Shown here one piece after another: positions 1-8,717 of a DNA stretch of 64,000 bases. Within the stretch, counting starts at the first letter, position 1. Each line of letters begins with the position of its first letter. The notes under the pieces are model-generated. The model made no database searches, was not told the DNA's origin, and worked only from the letters and a program-made list of their open reading frames with translations. Source of the stretch: Emticicia soli (GTDB lineage: Bacteria > Bacteroidota > Bacteroidia > Cytophagales > Spirosomataceae). The DNA is taken from NCBI RefSeq assembly GCF_037860775.1, contig NZ_JBBEWC010000001.1:372001-436000 (forward strand), written 5' to 3'. The position numbers were made by a program, and so were the translations under genes.

Positions 1-741
1 AATCGTAGCTTCATCATCAACATTAGGGTAAGTTTCGGGCTTAATCGTCTGTGTAATAGCCGTTACAGACGTTGGTCTTTCGCCTTTCATAATCCATGTC
101 ATAATATCGGCACCATAGCAGCCAAAATCTATAATAGCTCCTCCCCCATTTTTCACTGGGTCGGCCAGCCAATCCAGAAAAGTTTTTGACACGCCTATTT
201 CTTTAGGTCCTTTGTGCCCATCATGAATCACAACTTTTCGTATATCGCCAATGGCGTTTTGCTCATGAATCATCTTGTATGCCTCGTGGTTGCTAGCATA
301 CCATGTAGTTTCATAATTAGTCAACAACTGAATGTTGTGCTTTTTAGCCAATGCTTCCATCTTTTTGGCAGCATCCAGGTTAATCGCCAATGGTTTTTCA
401 ACCATTACGTGCACGCCTTTAGGGGCACACTTCTGCACAGTTTCCAGGTGCTCAATGATACTTCTGAAATCACAAACGGCTTCGGGTTTGGCCTTCTCAA
501 TCATTTCGTCGAGACTGGCATACCACAGGCTTTCGGGTAATTTGTATTGTGCTAGGTACTTCATAGCTAGTGCTTTGTCGGGCTCGGCAAAGCCAACAAT
601 CTCAACACCATCGTGCTTGATATTATGCAAAATCTGCCTTACGTGGTCGTGGGTCATACCCACAATACCCATACGTACAATTTTATCTTGGGCAAAGGTT
701 ACCTGAATGGTAACAAAGAGCAATAGGAGCGTTTTTTTCAT
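1..741 (-). CDS. Gfo/Idh/MocA family oxidoreductase, secreted (partial)
   Basis: The gene starts at the ATG complementary to 739-741 and runs off the left edge of the window, so only the first 247 residues are present. The protein begins with a signal peptide (MKKTLLLLFVTIQVTFAQ) followed by a Rossmann-type strand (VRMGIVGMTHDH). It then shows the family's EKPL motif (MVEKPLAINLDAA) and a GGGAIIDFGCYGAD stretch typical of the C-terminal dehydrogenase domain. Family members oxidise or reduce sugars or related polyols with NAD(P). Secreted versions are common in Bacteroidota and probably act in the periplasm with bound cofactor; that location is inferred from the signal peptide. The substrate cannot be read from the sequence. 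It is transcribed divergently from the ABC ATPase gene. Confidence 0.88.
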   Translation of the reverse strand, partial: MKKTLLLLFVTIQVTFAQDKIVRMGIVGMTHDHVRQILHNIKHDGVEIVGFAEPDKALAMKYLAQYKLPESLWYASLDEMIEKAKPEAVCDFRSIIEHLETVQKCAPKGVHVMVEKPLAINLDAAKKMEALAKKHNIQLLTNYETTWYASNHEAYKMIHEQNAIGDIRKVVIHDGHKGPKEIGVSKTFLDWLADPVKNGGGAIIDFGCYGADIMTWIMKGERPTSVTAITQTIKPETYPNVDDEATI

Positions 742-826
742 GTGTATTTGCTTGGTTGAATGTGAACAAATTTAATTAAAAAGTGCAGGAAAGATATTTT
801 TTAGAGAATCTTTTCACGATAAAACC

Positions 827-834
827 TAATTTTG
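827..834 (+). promoter_or_regulatory. candidate -7 element (TAATTTTG) for the ABC ATPase gene
   Basis: TAATTTTG matches the Bacteroidota -7 consensus TAnnTTTG about 95 bp before the ATG at 929. I see no good TTTG at the expected distance upstream, so this is only half a promoter. Confidence 0.3.
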
Positions 835-928
835 CGTTTAGAATAGGTAATTCATTCTTTTTACTGCAACGGCTAGCCACTTTTAAGGCTTTCTCTGGTC
901 AGTATATACATCATAGAACCGCTCGGCA

Positions 929-1636
929 ATGTCTATTAAAGTTCAGAATCTAAGCAAAGTTTACGGCACACAAAGAGCCGTTGACAACATATCTTTCGAA
1001 GTAAGCAAAGGAGAAATCATTGGGTTTCTTGGGCCTAATGGCGCAGGGAAATCAACCACTATGAAAATCCTGACGGGTTATATTCCGGCTACCGAAGGCA
1101 CAGCAGAAGTAAACGGCTTTAATGTACAAACATCGCCGATGCAGGTAAAAAGCAATATTGGGTATTTGCCCGAGCATAATCCATTGTATCTGGATATGTA
1201 TGTAAAGGAATTTCTCGATTTTGCAGGCTCACTTTATGGCTTGAAAGGCCGTGCATTACAGCTAAAGATTGATGAAACCATTGAAAGAGTAGGCTTAGGA
1301 CTTGAAAAACACAAAAAAATAGGGCAATTATCGAAAGGTTACCGCCAACGTGTGGGGCTTGCACAAGCCTTGATTCATAACCCTGACGTATTGATTCTTG
1401 ACGAACCTACTACGGGTCTTGACCCTAATCAATTGGTAGAAATCCGTGATTTAATCAAGAATGTAGGCAAAGACAAAACGGTTATCTTCAGCACACACAT
1501 CATGCAAGAGGTTGAGGCCATCTGCGACCGTGTGGTTATCATTAACCAAGGTAAAATAGTAGCCGACAGTACCCTTTCTGACCTCAAAAAAGGCGGCAAG
1601 GCTATTGAAGAGGTGTTTAGGGAGTTGACGACGTAG
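929..1636 (+). CDS. GldA-like ABC transporter ATP-binding protein
   Basis: This is a 235-residue ABC ATPase. It has Walker A GPNGAGKST at residues 35-43, the signature LSKGYRQ at 134-140, Walker B LILDEP at 155-160 and the switch histidine H190 in FSTH. The N-terminus and overall sequence resemble GldA, the ATPase of the GldA-GldF-GldG gliding-motility transporter, and other ABC-2 type exporters. GldA proteins are usually near 300 residues. Here the stretch between the last helix of the ATPase domain and the closing EEVFRELT motif is almost absent, giving a compact C-terminus. No permease gene (gldF/gldG type) lies next to it, so the partner must be elsewhere. It powers membrane transport from the cytoplasmic face; the substrate is unknown. 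Confidence 0.85.
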   Translation: MSIKVQNLSKVYGTQRAVDNISFEVSKGEIIGFLGPNGAGKSTTMKILTGYIPATEGTAEVNGFNVQTSPMQVKSNIGYLPEHNPLYLDMYVKEFLDFAGSLYGLKGRALQLKIDETIERVGLGLEKHKKIGQLSKGYRQRVGLAQALIHNPDVLILDEPTTGLDPNQLVEIRDLIKNVGKDKTVIFSTHIMQEVEAICDRVVIINQGKIVADSTLSDLKKGGKAIEEVFRELTT

Positions 1637-1712
1637 CACGAGCCCAAAGCGCTCCACTTTTAAATCATTGTAATAAATGCTCTGACAGGTACTATCCTGA
1701 AAAAAATATCTA

Positions 1713-1740
1713 TATTTTTGCTCCATCAATCTTGATGGAG
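1713..1740 (+). promoter_or_regulatory. candidate promoter -7 element with an overlapping palindrome
   Basis: TATTTTTG (1713-1720) is a full match to TAnnTTTG. It is followed directly by a perfect palindrome, CTCCATCAA (1721-1729), 2 bp, then TTGATGGAG (1732-1740), which would cover the transcription start. It lies 80 bp before the large T9SS cargo gene, so it could be an operator. Alternatively it is the terminator hairpin of the ABC gene. Confidence 0.4.
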
Positions 1741-1820
1741 TTATTGAATTGTTTTGGCTGTTGATTAAGAACTTCTTCTGATTGCTTAACTAATCACTAT
1801 TTTAAATTTTATCATCTGCT

Positions 1821-4511
1821 ATGGCTAGACGTTTACTGTTTACTTGGACTCTATTTATTATTTGTTCTTCTTTTGTTTTAGGAAATTCAAATCAAAATGA
1901 CGACATATTGGAATTTCTTAATGTAAAAGAGACATATTGTTACGAAACTAAAACAACACTTACAATTAGTATTCCTAAATCTGTACCTGCCAATACAAAA
2001 TTTAAAGTATCATTACAAAGTTTATACGGTAGCCTTTTTTTAGGATCCACTACTCAAAGTACAATAGACGTACAATTACCCGCCCATTTCGGTGGTGAAT
2101 ATTTTGTAGTAGAAAGCGAAGATGGTCAATATAGAGCGACCAGCCGTAGAATTAACATTATAGGCGGTGCAAAACCCCTTATTATAGCAATGACTGGCTC
2201 TAGTAAAACTTCTTCTGCGGAAGTCACTCATTGTGATGGTTACAGTACCAAACTATTTTCTGACACATTTGGTCATTACTATCAGTGGAGAAAAGATGGA
2301 TTAAATATTAATGGTGCCAATAATCGTGAATTTGATGCAATAGAAAGTGGGGATTATTCTGTTTCTGTTAGTCGTAATGGTTGTTCAGCAGAATCAAATA
2401 TCATTAGAGTAAAATTGGGTTCAATACCAAATGCCGCCATTAAATCAATCACGGGTTTTCAAAGTATCTGTAAGGGATTCACAGTTCCTATGTTGGAAAC
2501 AACTGGTTTTGGCTATGATAAATATGTATGGAAACATAATGGGCGAATAGTAGCAGAAAAGACAACGAATGAAATCTTTGAAGCTCGTGAAACGGGCTAT
2601 TATCTACTGGAAGCAAGCCAAGGAACTTGTAAAAAAGTTACTGATTCTATTTATATAAGTATATCTGACCTGTCTAAAAGTCTTATTTCAGTATATAATC
2701 CAAATCTTGATAAAGGTAAGATATATGTTTGTGATAGTTCTAGCACTAATTTTTATAATGGAAGTCTTGGTGTGTATAACTACAATAGTGAGGATATTAC
2801 TCAATTCCTTAAAAAATACGGTCTGAATTTTCAGTGGAAACGAAATGGTATGGACATTTCAGATGCGAAAAATCCGTATACACTAACTAGTAATAAACCG
2901 GGTAAATATGTTTTACAGGTAAAACAAGGTGAATGCATTGTAAACTCAAATCAAATAGAAGTAGTACTGCAAGAAAAAGTAGCTGTTAAACTATTATCTA
3001 GTTCTTATGGTTCTCTTAATGAAAAGAAAAACAGTGTTTCAGTATGTATAGGTGATTCGCTGTCTATATATCCTGATAGCAAAGTATTGCTCAATAGTTG
3101 GAATAAGTACCTCTATAGAGATGGGAAGTTAATTGAAAGTAGAACTATGGTAGATGGAAATAATTTTGGCCTCTATTTTTCTATTTATGAATCAGGCGCT
3201 TATTACCTGAAACTATCTTCTTCTCTACAAGAAAACTGTTCTTCCATATCTGATACTATAAATATTGAAGTGGCCAACAAAATAATAACATTGCCTGTTG
3301 ATACCTTTGCTGTGTGTAAAAATGTACTTTATACATTCTCCTTTATAGATGCAGATAGCCTAAAGTTAATGTACAATAATAAAGTCATCAGCTATAATCC
3401 TCCTACTATAATATTAGATCTACCTGGCTTATATGCTTTAGAAGGGAAAAAGAACAATGGCTGCACAATTATAAAACCTTATTTAAAAGAAGAAAAGATT
3501 AAACCTTATGTAACCTCAAAAAGGTTCTATTCGCTTCCATTTCCTGACCCTGTTACCAGTTGCAAAGGCAATGAGGTTAATCTCGCAATAGCTGGACTCT
3601 ACGGTCCCTATACTTTAGAATGGTATAACAATGATAAAAAACTTGCGTTCAACAATTATTCTATTAACGTAACCGAATCAGGTAATTACTTTGCCAAAGT
3701 AAAATACATGGATTGCGAAGCTACTACCAATGCTATTAAAGTAGATATGGTAGACATAAAAAAAACAATTTCTCCTACCGATAGCCTAGCCCTCTGCATA
3801 AACGGAGGTTTTGAAACGCTCGAAGCCAGCAAAGAAAACGGTTATACTTATGAATGGTTCAAAGATAATACCTCTTTAGAAGAAACGGCATCAAGCCTAA
3901 AAGTTACTCAAGCAGGTATTTATAAAGCCCTTATTCAGGCTGGTGATTGTTCTGCACTTACTTCTAGTGTTAAAGTTTACCCTAGCACGCAATTACCTAC
4001 GGCTACAATCTCTGGTGATACGCTTCTTAATGTTGGCGATACAGCCAATCTGAAACTATCGTTTACTTCTAACCCGCCTTTTACTTATAAATTAAGTAAT
4101 AATCAAGAAGGAACATCGCAGACAAATACTATCATCCACCCTATCAAGGTTGAAGAGGCAAATATATTCAAATTGGCTTCCGTGAAAAATGCTTGTGGGG
4201 AAGGTACGGTATCAGGAGAAGCTAAAATACAAGTAATTATTCTTGCAAACGAACCACTGATTGGCCATAAAGTTGTAGTAGCGCCCGTTCCGGCAGAAAG
4301 TTACTGTGAGATAATATTTGATTTGCCAACTTCACAAGAAGTATCTTATCAACTACTAGATGTGAAAGGCCAGAAATTATCTGAAAAGAACTTAGGGCAA
4401 GTAACATACAAGAAACAGTATTTGAATCTAAACCACCTCACAGCGGGTGAGTATCTGATTAGAATTCAGATTGGAAAAGACTTTGTTACTCGTAAACTGA
4501 TAAAGTTTTAG
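1821..4511 (+). CDS. large secreted Ig-like repeat protein with T9SS sorting domain
   Basis: This 896-residue protein starts with a signal peptide (MARRLLFTWTLFIICSSFVLG). About seven divergent repeats of some 80-100 residues follow. Each has an xYxWxxxG/N strand, a SGxYxxxV-type strand and a cysteine, as in YYQWRKDGLNINGANN, FQWKRNGMDISDAKN and YTYEWFKDNTSLEE. These look like Ig/PKD-type beta-sandwich modules found in Bacteroidota surface proteins. The last ~80 residues (from VVVAPVPAESYCEI to VTRKLIKF) are a type A T9SS C-terminal sorting domain, so the protein should be exported across the outer membrane and attached to the surface or released. No catalytic domain is visible, so adhesion or binding is the likely role (inference). 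Codon use in the first two thirds looks more AT-rich than in the neighbours. Confidence 0.85.
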   Translation: MARRLLFTWTLFIICSSFVLGNSNQNDDILEFLNVKETYCYETKTTLTISIPKSVPANTKFKVSLQSLYGSLFLGSTTQSTIDVQLPAHFGGEYFVVESEDGQYRATSRRINIIGGAKPLIIAMTGSSKTSSAEVTHCDGYSTKLFSDTFGHYYQWRKDGLNINGANNREFDAIESGDYSVSVSRNGCSAESNIIRVKLGSIPNAAIKSITGFQSICKGFTVPMLETTGFGYDKYVWKHNGRIVAEKTTNEIFEARETGYYLLEASQGTCKKVTDSIYISISDLSKSLISVYNPNLDKGKIYVCDSSSTNFYNGSLGVYNYNSEDITQFLKKYGLNFQWKRNGMDISDAKNPYTLTSNKPGKYVLQVKQGECIVNSNQIEVVLQEKVAVKLLSSSYGSLNEKKNSVSVCIGDSLSIYPDSKVLLNSWNKYLYRDGKLIESRTMVDGNNFGLYFSIYESGAYYLKLSSSLQENCSSISDTINIEVANKIITLPVDTFAVCKNVLYTFSFIDADSLKLMYNNKVISYNPPTIILDLPGLYALEGKKNNGCTIIKPYLKEEKIKPYVTSKRFYSLPFPDPVTSCKGNEVNLAIAGLYGPYTLEWYNNDKKLAFNNYSINVTESGNYFAKVKYMDCEATTNAIKVDMVDIKKTISPTDSLALCINGGFETLEASKENGYTYEWFKDNTSLEETASSLKVTQAGIYKALIQAGDCSALTSSVKVYPSTQLPTATISGDTLLNVGDTANLKLSFTSNPPFTYKLSNNQEGTSQTNTIIHPIKVEEANIFKLASVKNACGEGTVSGEAKIQVIILANEPLIGHKVVVAPVPAESYCEIIFDLPTSQEVSYQLLDVKGQKLSEKNLGQVTYKKQYLNLNHLTAGEYLIRIQIGKDFVTRKLIKF

Positions 4512-4540
4512 AGCAATAATATTAATTTAAAACCTAAAGA

Positions 4541-4582
4541 AAACAGATTAGATGCTTATTAAAAACAGCATTTAATCTGTTT
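4541..4582 (+). terminator. hairpin terminator after the T9SS cargo gene
   Basis: A 15-bp stem, 4541-4555 with 4568-4582, contains one G-T pair and a 12-nt loop. It sits between the cargo gene and cutC. The T-run after it is weak. Confidence 0.5.
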
Positions 4583-4610
4583 CTTTGCATAAAAGAACCA
4601 TCGAAATAGA

Positions 4611-5360
4611 ATGTTAGAAATTTGTTGTTTTTCTTTAGAATCGTGCCTGACAGCCCAAAAGGCGGGGGCATATCGTATTGAGTTGTGCGGCGGTATGTTT
4701 GAGGGTGGCACAAGCCCATCGGCAGGCTTAATAAAACTGGCTCGCCAGAATGTTACAATCAAGTTATATGTCATGATTCGTCCACGTGGAGGAGATTTTT
4801 GTTATTCAGAGACCGAATTTGAGGTTATGAAAGCAGATATTGAAACAGCCAAAGAACTTGGGGCTGATGGTGTAGTATTGGGCATTTTAAATCCTGACGG
4901 AACGGTTGATACTACCCGCACAAAAGAATTAGTTGAATTAGCTAAGCCGCTGAAAGTTACTTTCCATAGGGCATTTGATGTAAGCGCAGAGCCATTTGAA
5001 GCCCTTGAAGCTGTGATAGAAACAGGTTGTGAAAGAATATTAACCTCAGGCCAAAAGAATGCCGCAATCGACGGATTAGAGCTACTGGGACAATTGACAG
5101 CAAAAGCCGATAATCGGATAGAAATTATGGCTGGTAGTGGTGTTGGTGCGCAAAATGCCAAACAATTCTTAGCAGTTGGCGTGCATGCATTACACATGAC
5201 AGGTAAGGGTATTGTAAACAGCCAGATGGAATACCGCAAAACCGATGTAAGCATGGTAAGCGCAACATTAACCGATGAGTTTGAGATTTACGAAGCTAAC
5301 TTTGATAAAGTAAAAGCCATAAGCGATATTATAGCAACTGAAAAATATCAAAACAAATAA
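4611..5360 (+). CDS. cutC: CutC family protein
   Basis: The 249-residue product matches the CutC TIM-barrel family across its whole length: MLEICCFSLESCLTAQKAGAYRIELC at the start, GGTSPSAGLI, MIRPRGGDFCYS, VTFHRAFD and ILTSGQ in order. CutC was first linked to copper homeostasis in E. coli, but that role has been questioned and the reaction remains unclear. The protein has no signal peptide and should be cytoplasmic. It is a stand-alone gene between two hairpins and converges on argG. Confidence 0.92.
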   Translation: MLEICCFSLESCLTAQKAGAYRIELCGGMFEGGTSPSAGLIKLARQNVTIKLYVMIRPRGGDFCYSETEFEVMKADIETAKELGADGVVLGILNPDGTVDTTRTKELVELAKPLKVTFHRAFDVSAEPFEALEAVIETGCERILTSGQKNAAIDGLELLGQLTAKADNRIEIMAGSGVGAQNAKQFLAVGVHALHMTGKGIVNSQMEYRKTDVSMVSATLTDEFEIYEANFDKVKAISDIIATEKYQNK

Positions 5361-5380
5361 CATTAGCTTCCTGACAAAAC

Positions 5381-5415
5381 AAAACCCCATAAACAGTGCA
5401 TGTTTATGGGGTTTT
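5381..5415. terminator. bidirectional terminator between cutC and argG
   Basis: A perfect 15-bp stem, AAAACCCCATAAACA (5381-5395) with its complement (5401-5415), and a GTGCA loop. A-runs and T-runs flank both sides, so it can serve both convergent genes. Confidence 0.9.
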
Positions 5416-5437
5416 AATATTTACTAGCATTTACTAC

Positions 5438-6634
5438 TTATTTCTTCGCAGCCAATTCAGCTATTTTTTCATGAATCATTACCTGGTTCGACATGATTTT
5501 TGAGAAGCCTCTTACATCATCGCCTGACCACGCGTTGTTCATTTCTCCGTAGCTACCAAATACCGGCGACATCATGTCGTAGTCTGATTTGATACCTAAC
5601 AATTGGAAATGATAAGGTGCTAATTGCACACGCACTTCACCGGTTACGTTTTCTTGGGTACTTTCTAAGAAAGTTTCAATATTACGCATCAATGGCTCAA
5701 GGAATTGGCCTTCGTGTAGCAACATTCCGTACCATTCAGAAAGGTTTTGTTTCCAGTATTGTTGCCATTTGGTTAGCACGTGCTTCTCTAACAAATGGTG
5801 TGCTTTAATGATAATCAAAGGAGCGGCAGCTTCAAAACCTACACGGCCTTTGATACCGATAATAGTATCGCCTACGTGAATATCACGGCCAATGCCATAA
5901 GGAGAAGCCAATTCAGACAAGCGACGAATAGCATCTACAGGATTTTTGAAACGACGACCGTTTACACCTTTCAATTCTCCTTTTACAAATTGCAATGTTA
6001 CTTCGCTTCCTTTTTTCTTTGTTACTTGTGTCGGGAATGCACTTTCAGGTAAGAAACCATCTGAAGTTAAGGTCTCTCTACCACCTACCGATGTACCCCA
6101 CAAGCCTTTATTGATAGAGTAAGCAGCTTTGTGCCACTCACGCACTACTCCTTTCGATTTCAAGAACTCAATCTCTGCCTCACGAGACAAACGTAAGTCA
6201 CGGATAGGTGTAATGATTTGGGCATTGGGTAATATAATTCTGAATACCATATCAAAACGCACCTGGTCGTTACCTGCGCCTGTGCTTCCATGTGCTACAG
6301 CCTCTGCACCAATTTCTTTGGCGTAATCGGCTACTGCTACCGCCTGAAACATACGCTCTGCACTTACTGAAAGCGGATATGTGTTGTTTTTCAGGATATT
6401 GCCATATACCAGATAGCGAACACACTTCTTGTAATATTCGCCAACCATGCGTGCTGTATGATGGTGTTTTACACCTAATTCATACGCCTTTGTTTCTATA
6501 TCCTTAATTTCTTCTTCCGTAAAACCACCAGTGTCAACCAATACGGAGTGTATTTCATGACCTAATTCTTCGGTCAGGTATTTTACACAAAACGAGGTAT
6601 CTAATCCTCCACTATATGCTAAAACAACTTTCAT
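5438..6634 (-). CDS. argG: argininosuccinate synthase
   Basis: ArgG joins citrulline and aspartate, using ATP, to form argininosuccinate in arginine synthesis. The product has the PP-loop signature VVLAYSGGLDTS near its N-terminus, then HGSTGAGNDQVRF and SINKGLWGTSVGG, all characteristic of the family. I place the start at the ATG complementary to 6632-6634 (MKVVLAYSGGLDTS, 398 residues), because an upstream extension of 17 residues has no counterpart in the family and no better context. A -7-like TATTTTTG lies upstream on the same strand (6690-6683). argC, another arginine gene, is about 55 kb away in the same window; the two do not form an operon. Confidence 0.95.
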   Translation of the reverse strand: MKVVLAYSGGLDTSFCVKYLTEELGHEIHSVLVDTGGFTEEEIKDIETKAYELGVKHHHTARMVGEYYKKCVRYLVYGNILKNNTYPLSVSAERMFQAVAVADYAKEIGAEAVAHGSTGAGNDQVRFDMVFRIILPNAQIITPIRDLRLSREAEIEFLKSKGVVREWHKAAYSINKGLWGTSVGGRETLTSDGFLPESAFPTQVTKKKGSEVTLQFVKGELKGVNGRRFKNPVDAIRRLSELASPYGIGRDIHVGDTIIGIKGRVGFEAAAPLIIIKAHHLLEKHVLTKWQQYWKQNLSEWYGMLLHEGQFLEPLMRNIETFLESTQENVTGEVRVQLAPYHFQLLGIKSDYDMMSPVFGSYGEMNNAWSGDDVRGFSKIMSNQVMIHEKIAELAAKK

Positions 6635-6682
6635 ATTAATATCAGCCGTTAAAACGGAAATATAGGTTTTAATAAAATTTTG

Positions 6683-6690
6683 CAAAAATA
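6683..6690 (-). promoter_or_regulatory. candidate -7 element (TATTTTTG) for argG
   Basis: TATTTTTG on the minus strand matches TAnnTTTG and lies about 50 bp before the argG start at 6634. No clear -33 TTTG is seen, and no ARG-box-like palindrome was recognised. Confidence 0.35.
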
Positions 6691-6774
6691 GGACTTCTCT
6701 ACCTAAATTCTCGTATATATCTTAAATAATAATTGCGGTTAAATATTGTCTTTTTCAAAACACAACAAACTTGT

Positions 6775-7476
6775 ATGCCCCGAATCATCGCTTTCTTTTT
6801 TTCCATAGGTCTGTTTTTATCTTGTAGCATGACCGACTCTCCCGAAATAATCTCTATTCCGAAACCCATCGGCGTAGGCCCGTCTCGCACATTTCTGGCA
6901 TTGGGCGACTCCTACACTATTGGTGAAAGTGTAGTAGAAAAAGACCGTTGGAGTATGTATCTGATTAACCTATTGAAAGATGCATATACCATCAACAAAC
7001 ATGATATTATTGCCCGCACAGGCTGGACGACCGAAGAGTTGATTCAGGCGATTGCTGACAGTAAAAATACGAATCAATATGATATGGTTTCGTTGTTAAT
7101 AGGTGTCAATAACCAATACCGAGGGCAAAGCCTGGAAAAATACCGCAAGGAATTCAGAGAATTATTACAGATAAGTGCCCGATTCGCCAAGAACGATTAT
7201 AAGAAAGTATTTGTGCTATCAATTCCAGATTATGGCATTACACCTTATGGCGAAAATCGTAATCCAGCACAAATAGGTAAAGAAATTGACGCATTTAATG
7301 AAGTGGCCAAAAGCGAATGCCAGAAAGTAGGTGTTCCCTTTATTGATATTACCACAATCAGCCGTGAACATACAGATGCAGCATACATTGCCAGCGATGG
7401 CTTACATTTTTCGGGTAAAATGCATGAACTCTGGGCTATAAAAGCCCGAAGTGCTGCCGAAATCATTTTGCGATAA
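6775..7476 (+). CDS. SGNH/GDSL hydrolase, probable lipoprotein
   Basis: I choose the ATG at 6775 because it places a classic lipoprotein signal at the very N-terminus (MPRIIAFFFSIGLFLSC, lipobox cysteine C17). An in-frame ATG 42 bp upstream would bury it. The 233-residue product has the SGNH blocks: ALGDSYTIGE with nucleophile S46, GVNNQYRG (block III Asn), and SDGLHFSG near the C-terminus supplying the Asp-x-x-His pair. Such enzymes hydrolyse ester bonds in lipids, acetylated sugars or peptides. This one is probably anchored to a membrane facing the periplasm. Its stop codon lies only 2 bp from the stop of the convergent LptF/LptG gene. Confidence 0.88.
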   Translation: MPRIIAFFFSIGLFLSCSMTDSPEIISIPKPIGVGPSRTFLALGDSYTIGESVVEKDRWSMYLINLLKDAYTINKHDIIARTGWTTEELIQAIADSKNTNQYDMVSLLIGVNNQYRGQSLEKYRKEFRELLQISARFAKNDYKKVFVLSIPDYGITPYGENRNPAQIGKEIDAFNEVAKSECQKVGVPFIDITTISREHTDAAYIASDGLHFSGKMHELWAIKARSAAEIILR

Positions 7477-7478
7477 AT

Positions 7479-8558
7479 CTATCGTGGTACTGTGAAATAC
7501 ATTACCGTTCCGATAGCCCCAAAAACTATATTTGGCAGCCAAACCGCCATTATAGGCGGCATATTGCCCGATTCGGCAATACCTTTCGACATAATGAAGA
7601 ACAATATATAAACAAAGGCTAGTACGAAACCAACCGCAATCTGAAAACCTACCCCACCACGTGCTTTACGAGCAGATACAATAAGACCCATGAGTGCAAG
7701 TATAATTACGGCAAATGGTGTAGCAAAACGTTGGTATAATTCTATCTCATAAGTCTCTATTCCTTCTGAACCTCGGCTCTTAATCAGGTCTATTTTCTCT
7801 CGAAGTTCCGGAATTGTGTAAGACTCTTGTATCTGGTGTTCGTTCTCAAAATCGTTTGGCGACAAATTAATAGTTGTATCCTTTGGCGCTGTACCATACA
7901 CCATCTTATCTTTCATGTTGCCAAGCGTACGAATTTTATACTCTTGTATCTTCCATTTTTTAGTACTATCGTTCCATTGTATGCGTTTGGCCGATAGCTT
8001 TTCTATCAATTTATTGTCTACTATTTTCTCCATCGTAAAATCATAGCCTGTTTTTGCTTCATTATTGTAGCTCGACATATACGCATACGTATTCGGCGCC
8101 ACGGCAATATGGAAATCACGGGTTGAAAAGTAGAACTTATCGTTTACATACAAGTTTTCGAAAGCCAGCCGCTCGGTATTAGCTTTTGGGAGAATCCAGC
8201 CTACCATTGCAAAAGAAAAAATAGCAATAATAGATGCCCCTATGAAATAAGGAAACATTAATCTTCTAAAACTCACGCCACCACTCAGAATAGCTACAAT
8301 TTCGGTATGGGCGGCCATTTGAGCAGTAAAGAATACGGTAGAAATAAAAATCATTAAAGGGCTTATGTAATTGGCCCAGTATGGCGCAAGATTAGCGTAG
8401 TATTGCAGCAGAATTGCCCGCATGGGTGCTTGCTTCTGAATAAAATCATCGTTTTTTTCTACGAAGTCAATCACCATAATAATCAAAACAATAACCAAAA
8501 CAGCAAAAACATAGGTTGTAAGAAATCGTTTGATTAAGTATTTATCTAATATATTCAT
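7479..8558 (-). CDS. LptF/LptG family permease (YjgP/YjgQ)
   Basis: The 359-residue protein has the family's six-helix layout. Two helices lie near the N-terminus (MNILDKYLIKRFLTTYVFAVLVIVLIIMV), with one more before the periplasmic domain. A periplasmic beta-jellyroll domain follows (about residues 130-260), and three C-terminal helices finish with NIVFGAIGTVMYFTVPR. LptF and LptG form the transmembrane part of the LptB2FG exporter that pulls lipopolysaccharide from the inner membrane. Bacteroidota carry two or more paralogues, usually apart, and I cannot tell F from G here. It lies downstream of mntR, separated by a hairpin terminator, and converges on the SGNH hydrolase gene. Confidence 0.88.
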   Translation of the reverse strand: MNILDKYLIKRFLTTYVFAVLVIVLIIMVIDFVEKNDDFIQKQAPMRAILLQYYANLAPYWANYISPLMIFISTVFFTAQMAAHTEIVAILSGGVSFRRLMFPYFIGASIIAIFSFAMVGWILPKANTERLAFENLYVNDKFYFSTRDFHIAVAPNTYAYMSSYNNEAKTGYDFTMEKIVDNKLIEKLSAKRIQWNDSTKKWKIQEYKIRTLGNMKDKMVYGTAPKDTTINLSPNDFENEHQIQESYTIPELREKIDLIKSRGSEGIETYEIELYQRFATPFAVIILALMGLIVSARKARGGVGFQIAVGFVLAFVYILFFIMSKGIAESGNMPPIMAVWLPNIVFGAIGTVMYFTVPR

Positions 8559-8603
8559 GAAAGATTCATTAATGCTATTCAGTACGCCGCCTTGTCGCTT
8601 ATA

Positions 8604-8637
8604 TTAAAAAAATGAAGAGAATAGAATCTATTCTCTT
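8604..8637 (-). terminator. terminator after mntR
   Basis: On the minus strand, a 9-11 bp perfect stem (8637-8627 with 8625-8615) is followed by a run of seven Ts (complement of 8605-8611). It separates mntR from the permease gene. Confidence 0.75.
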
Positions 8638-8717
8638 GCCTGACAAATATTCTTTTAACGCCCAAAATTATAAAATGATGCCCACAATTGGCTCAATTTA
8701 TAAAACTTTAACAGGTT

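Noticed and set aside
214..706. Two plus-strand reading frames opposite the first gene
   Set aside because: They are antisense to a well-supported Gfo/Idh/MocA gene and show no family features.
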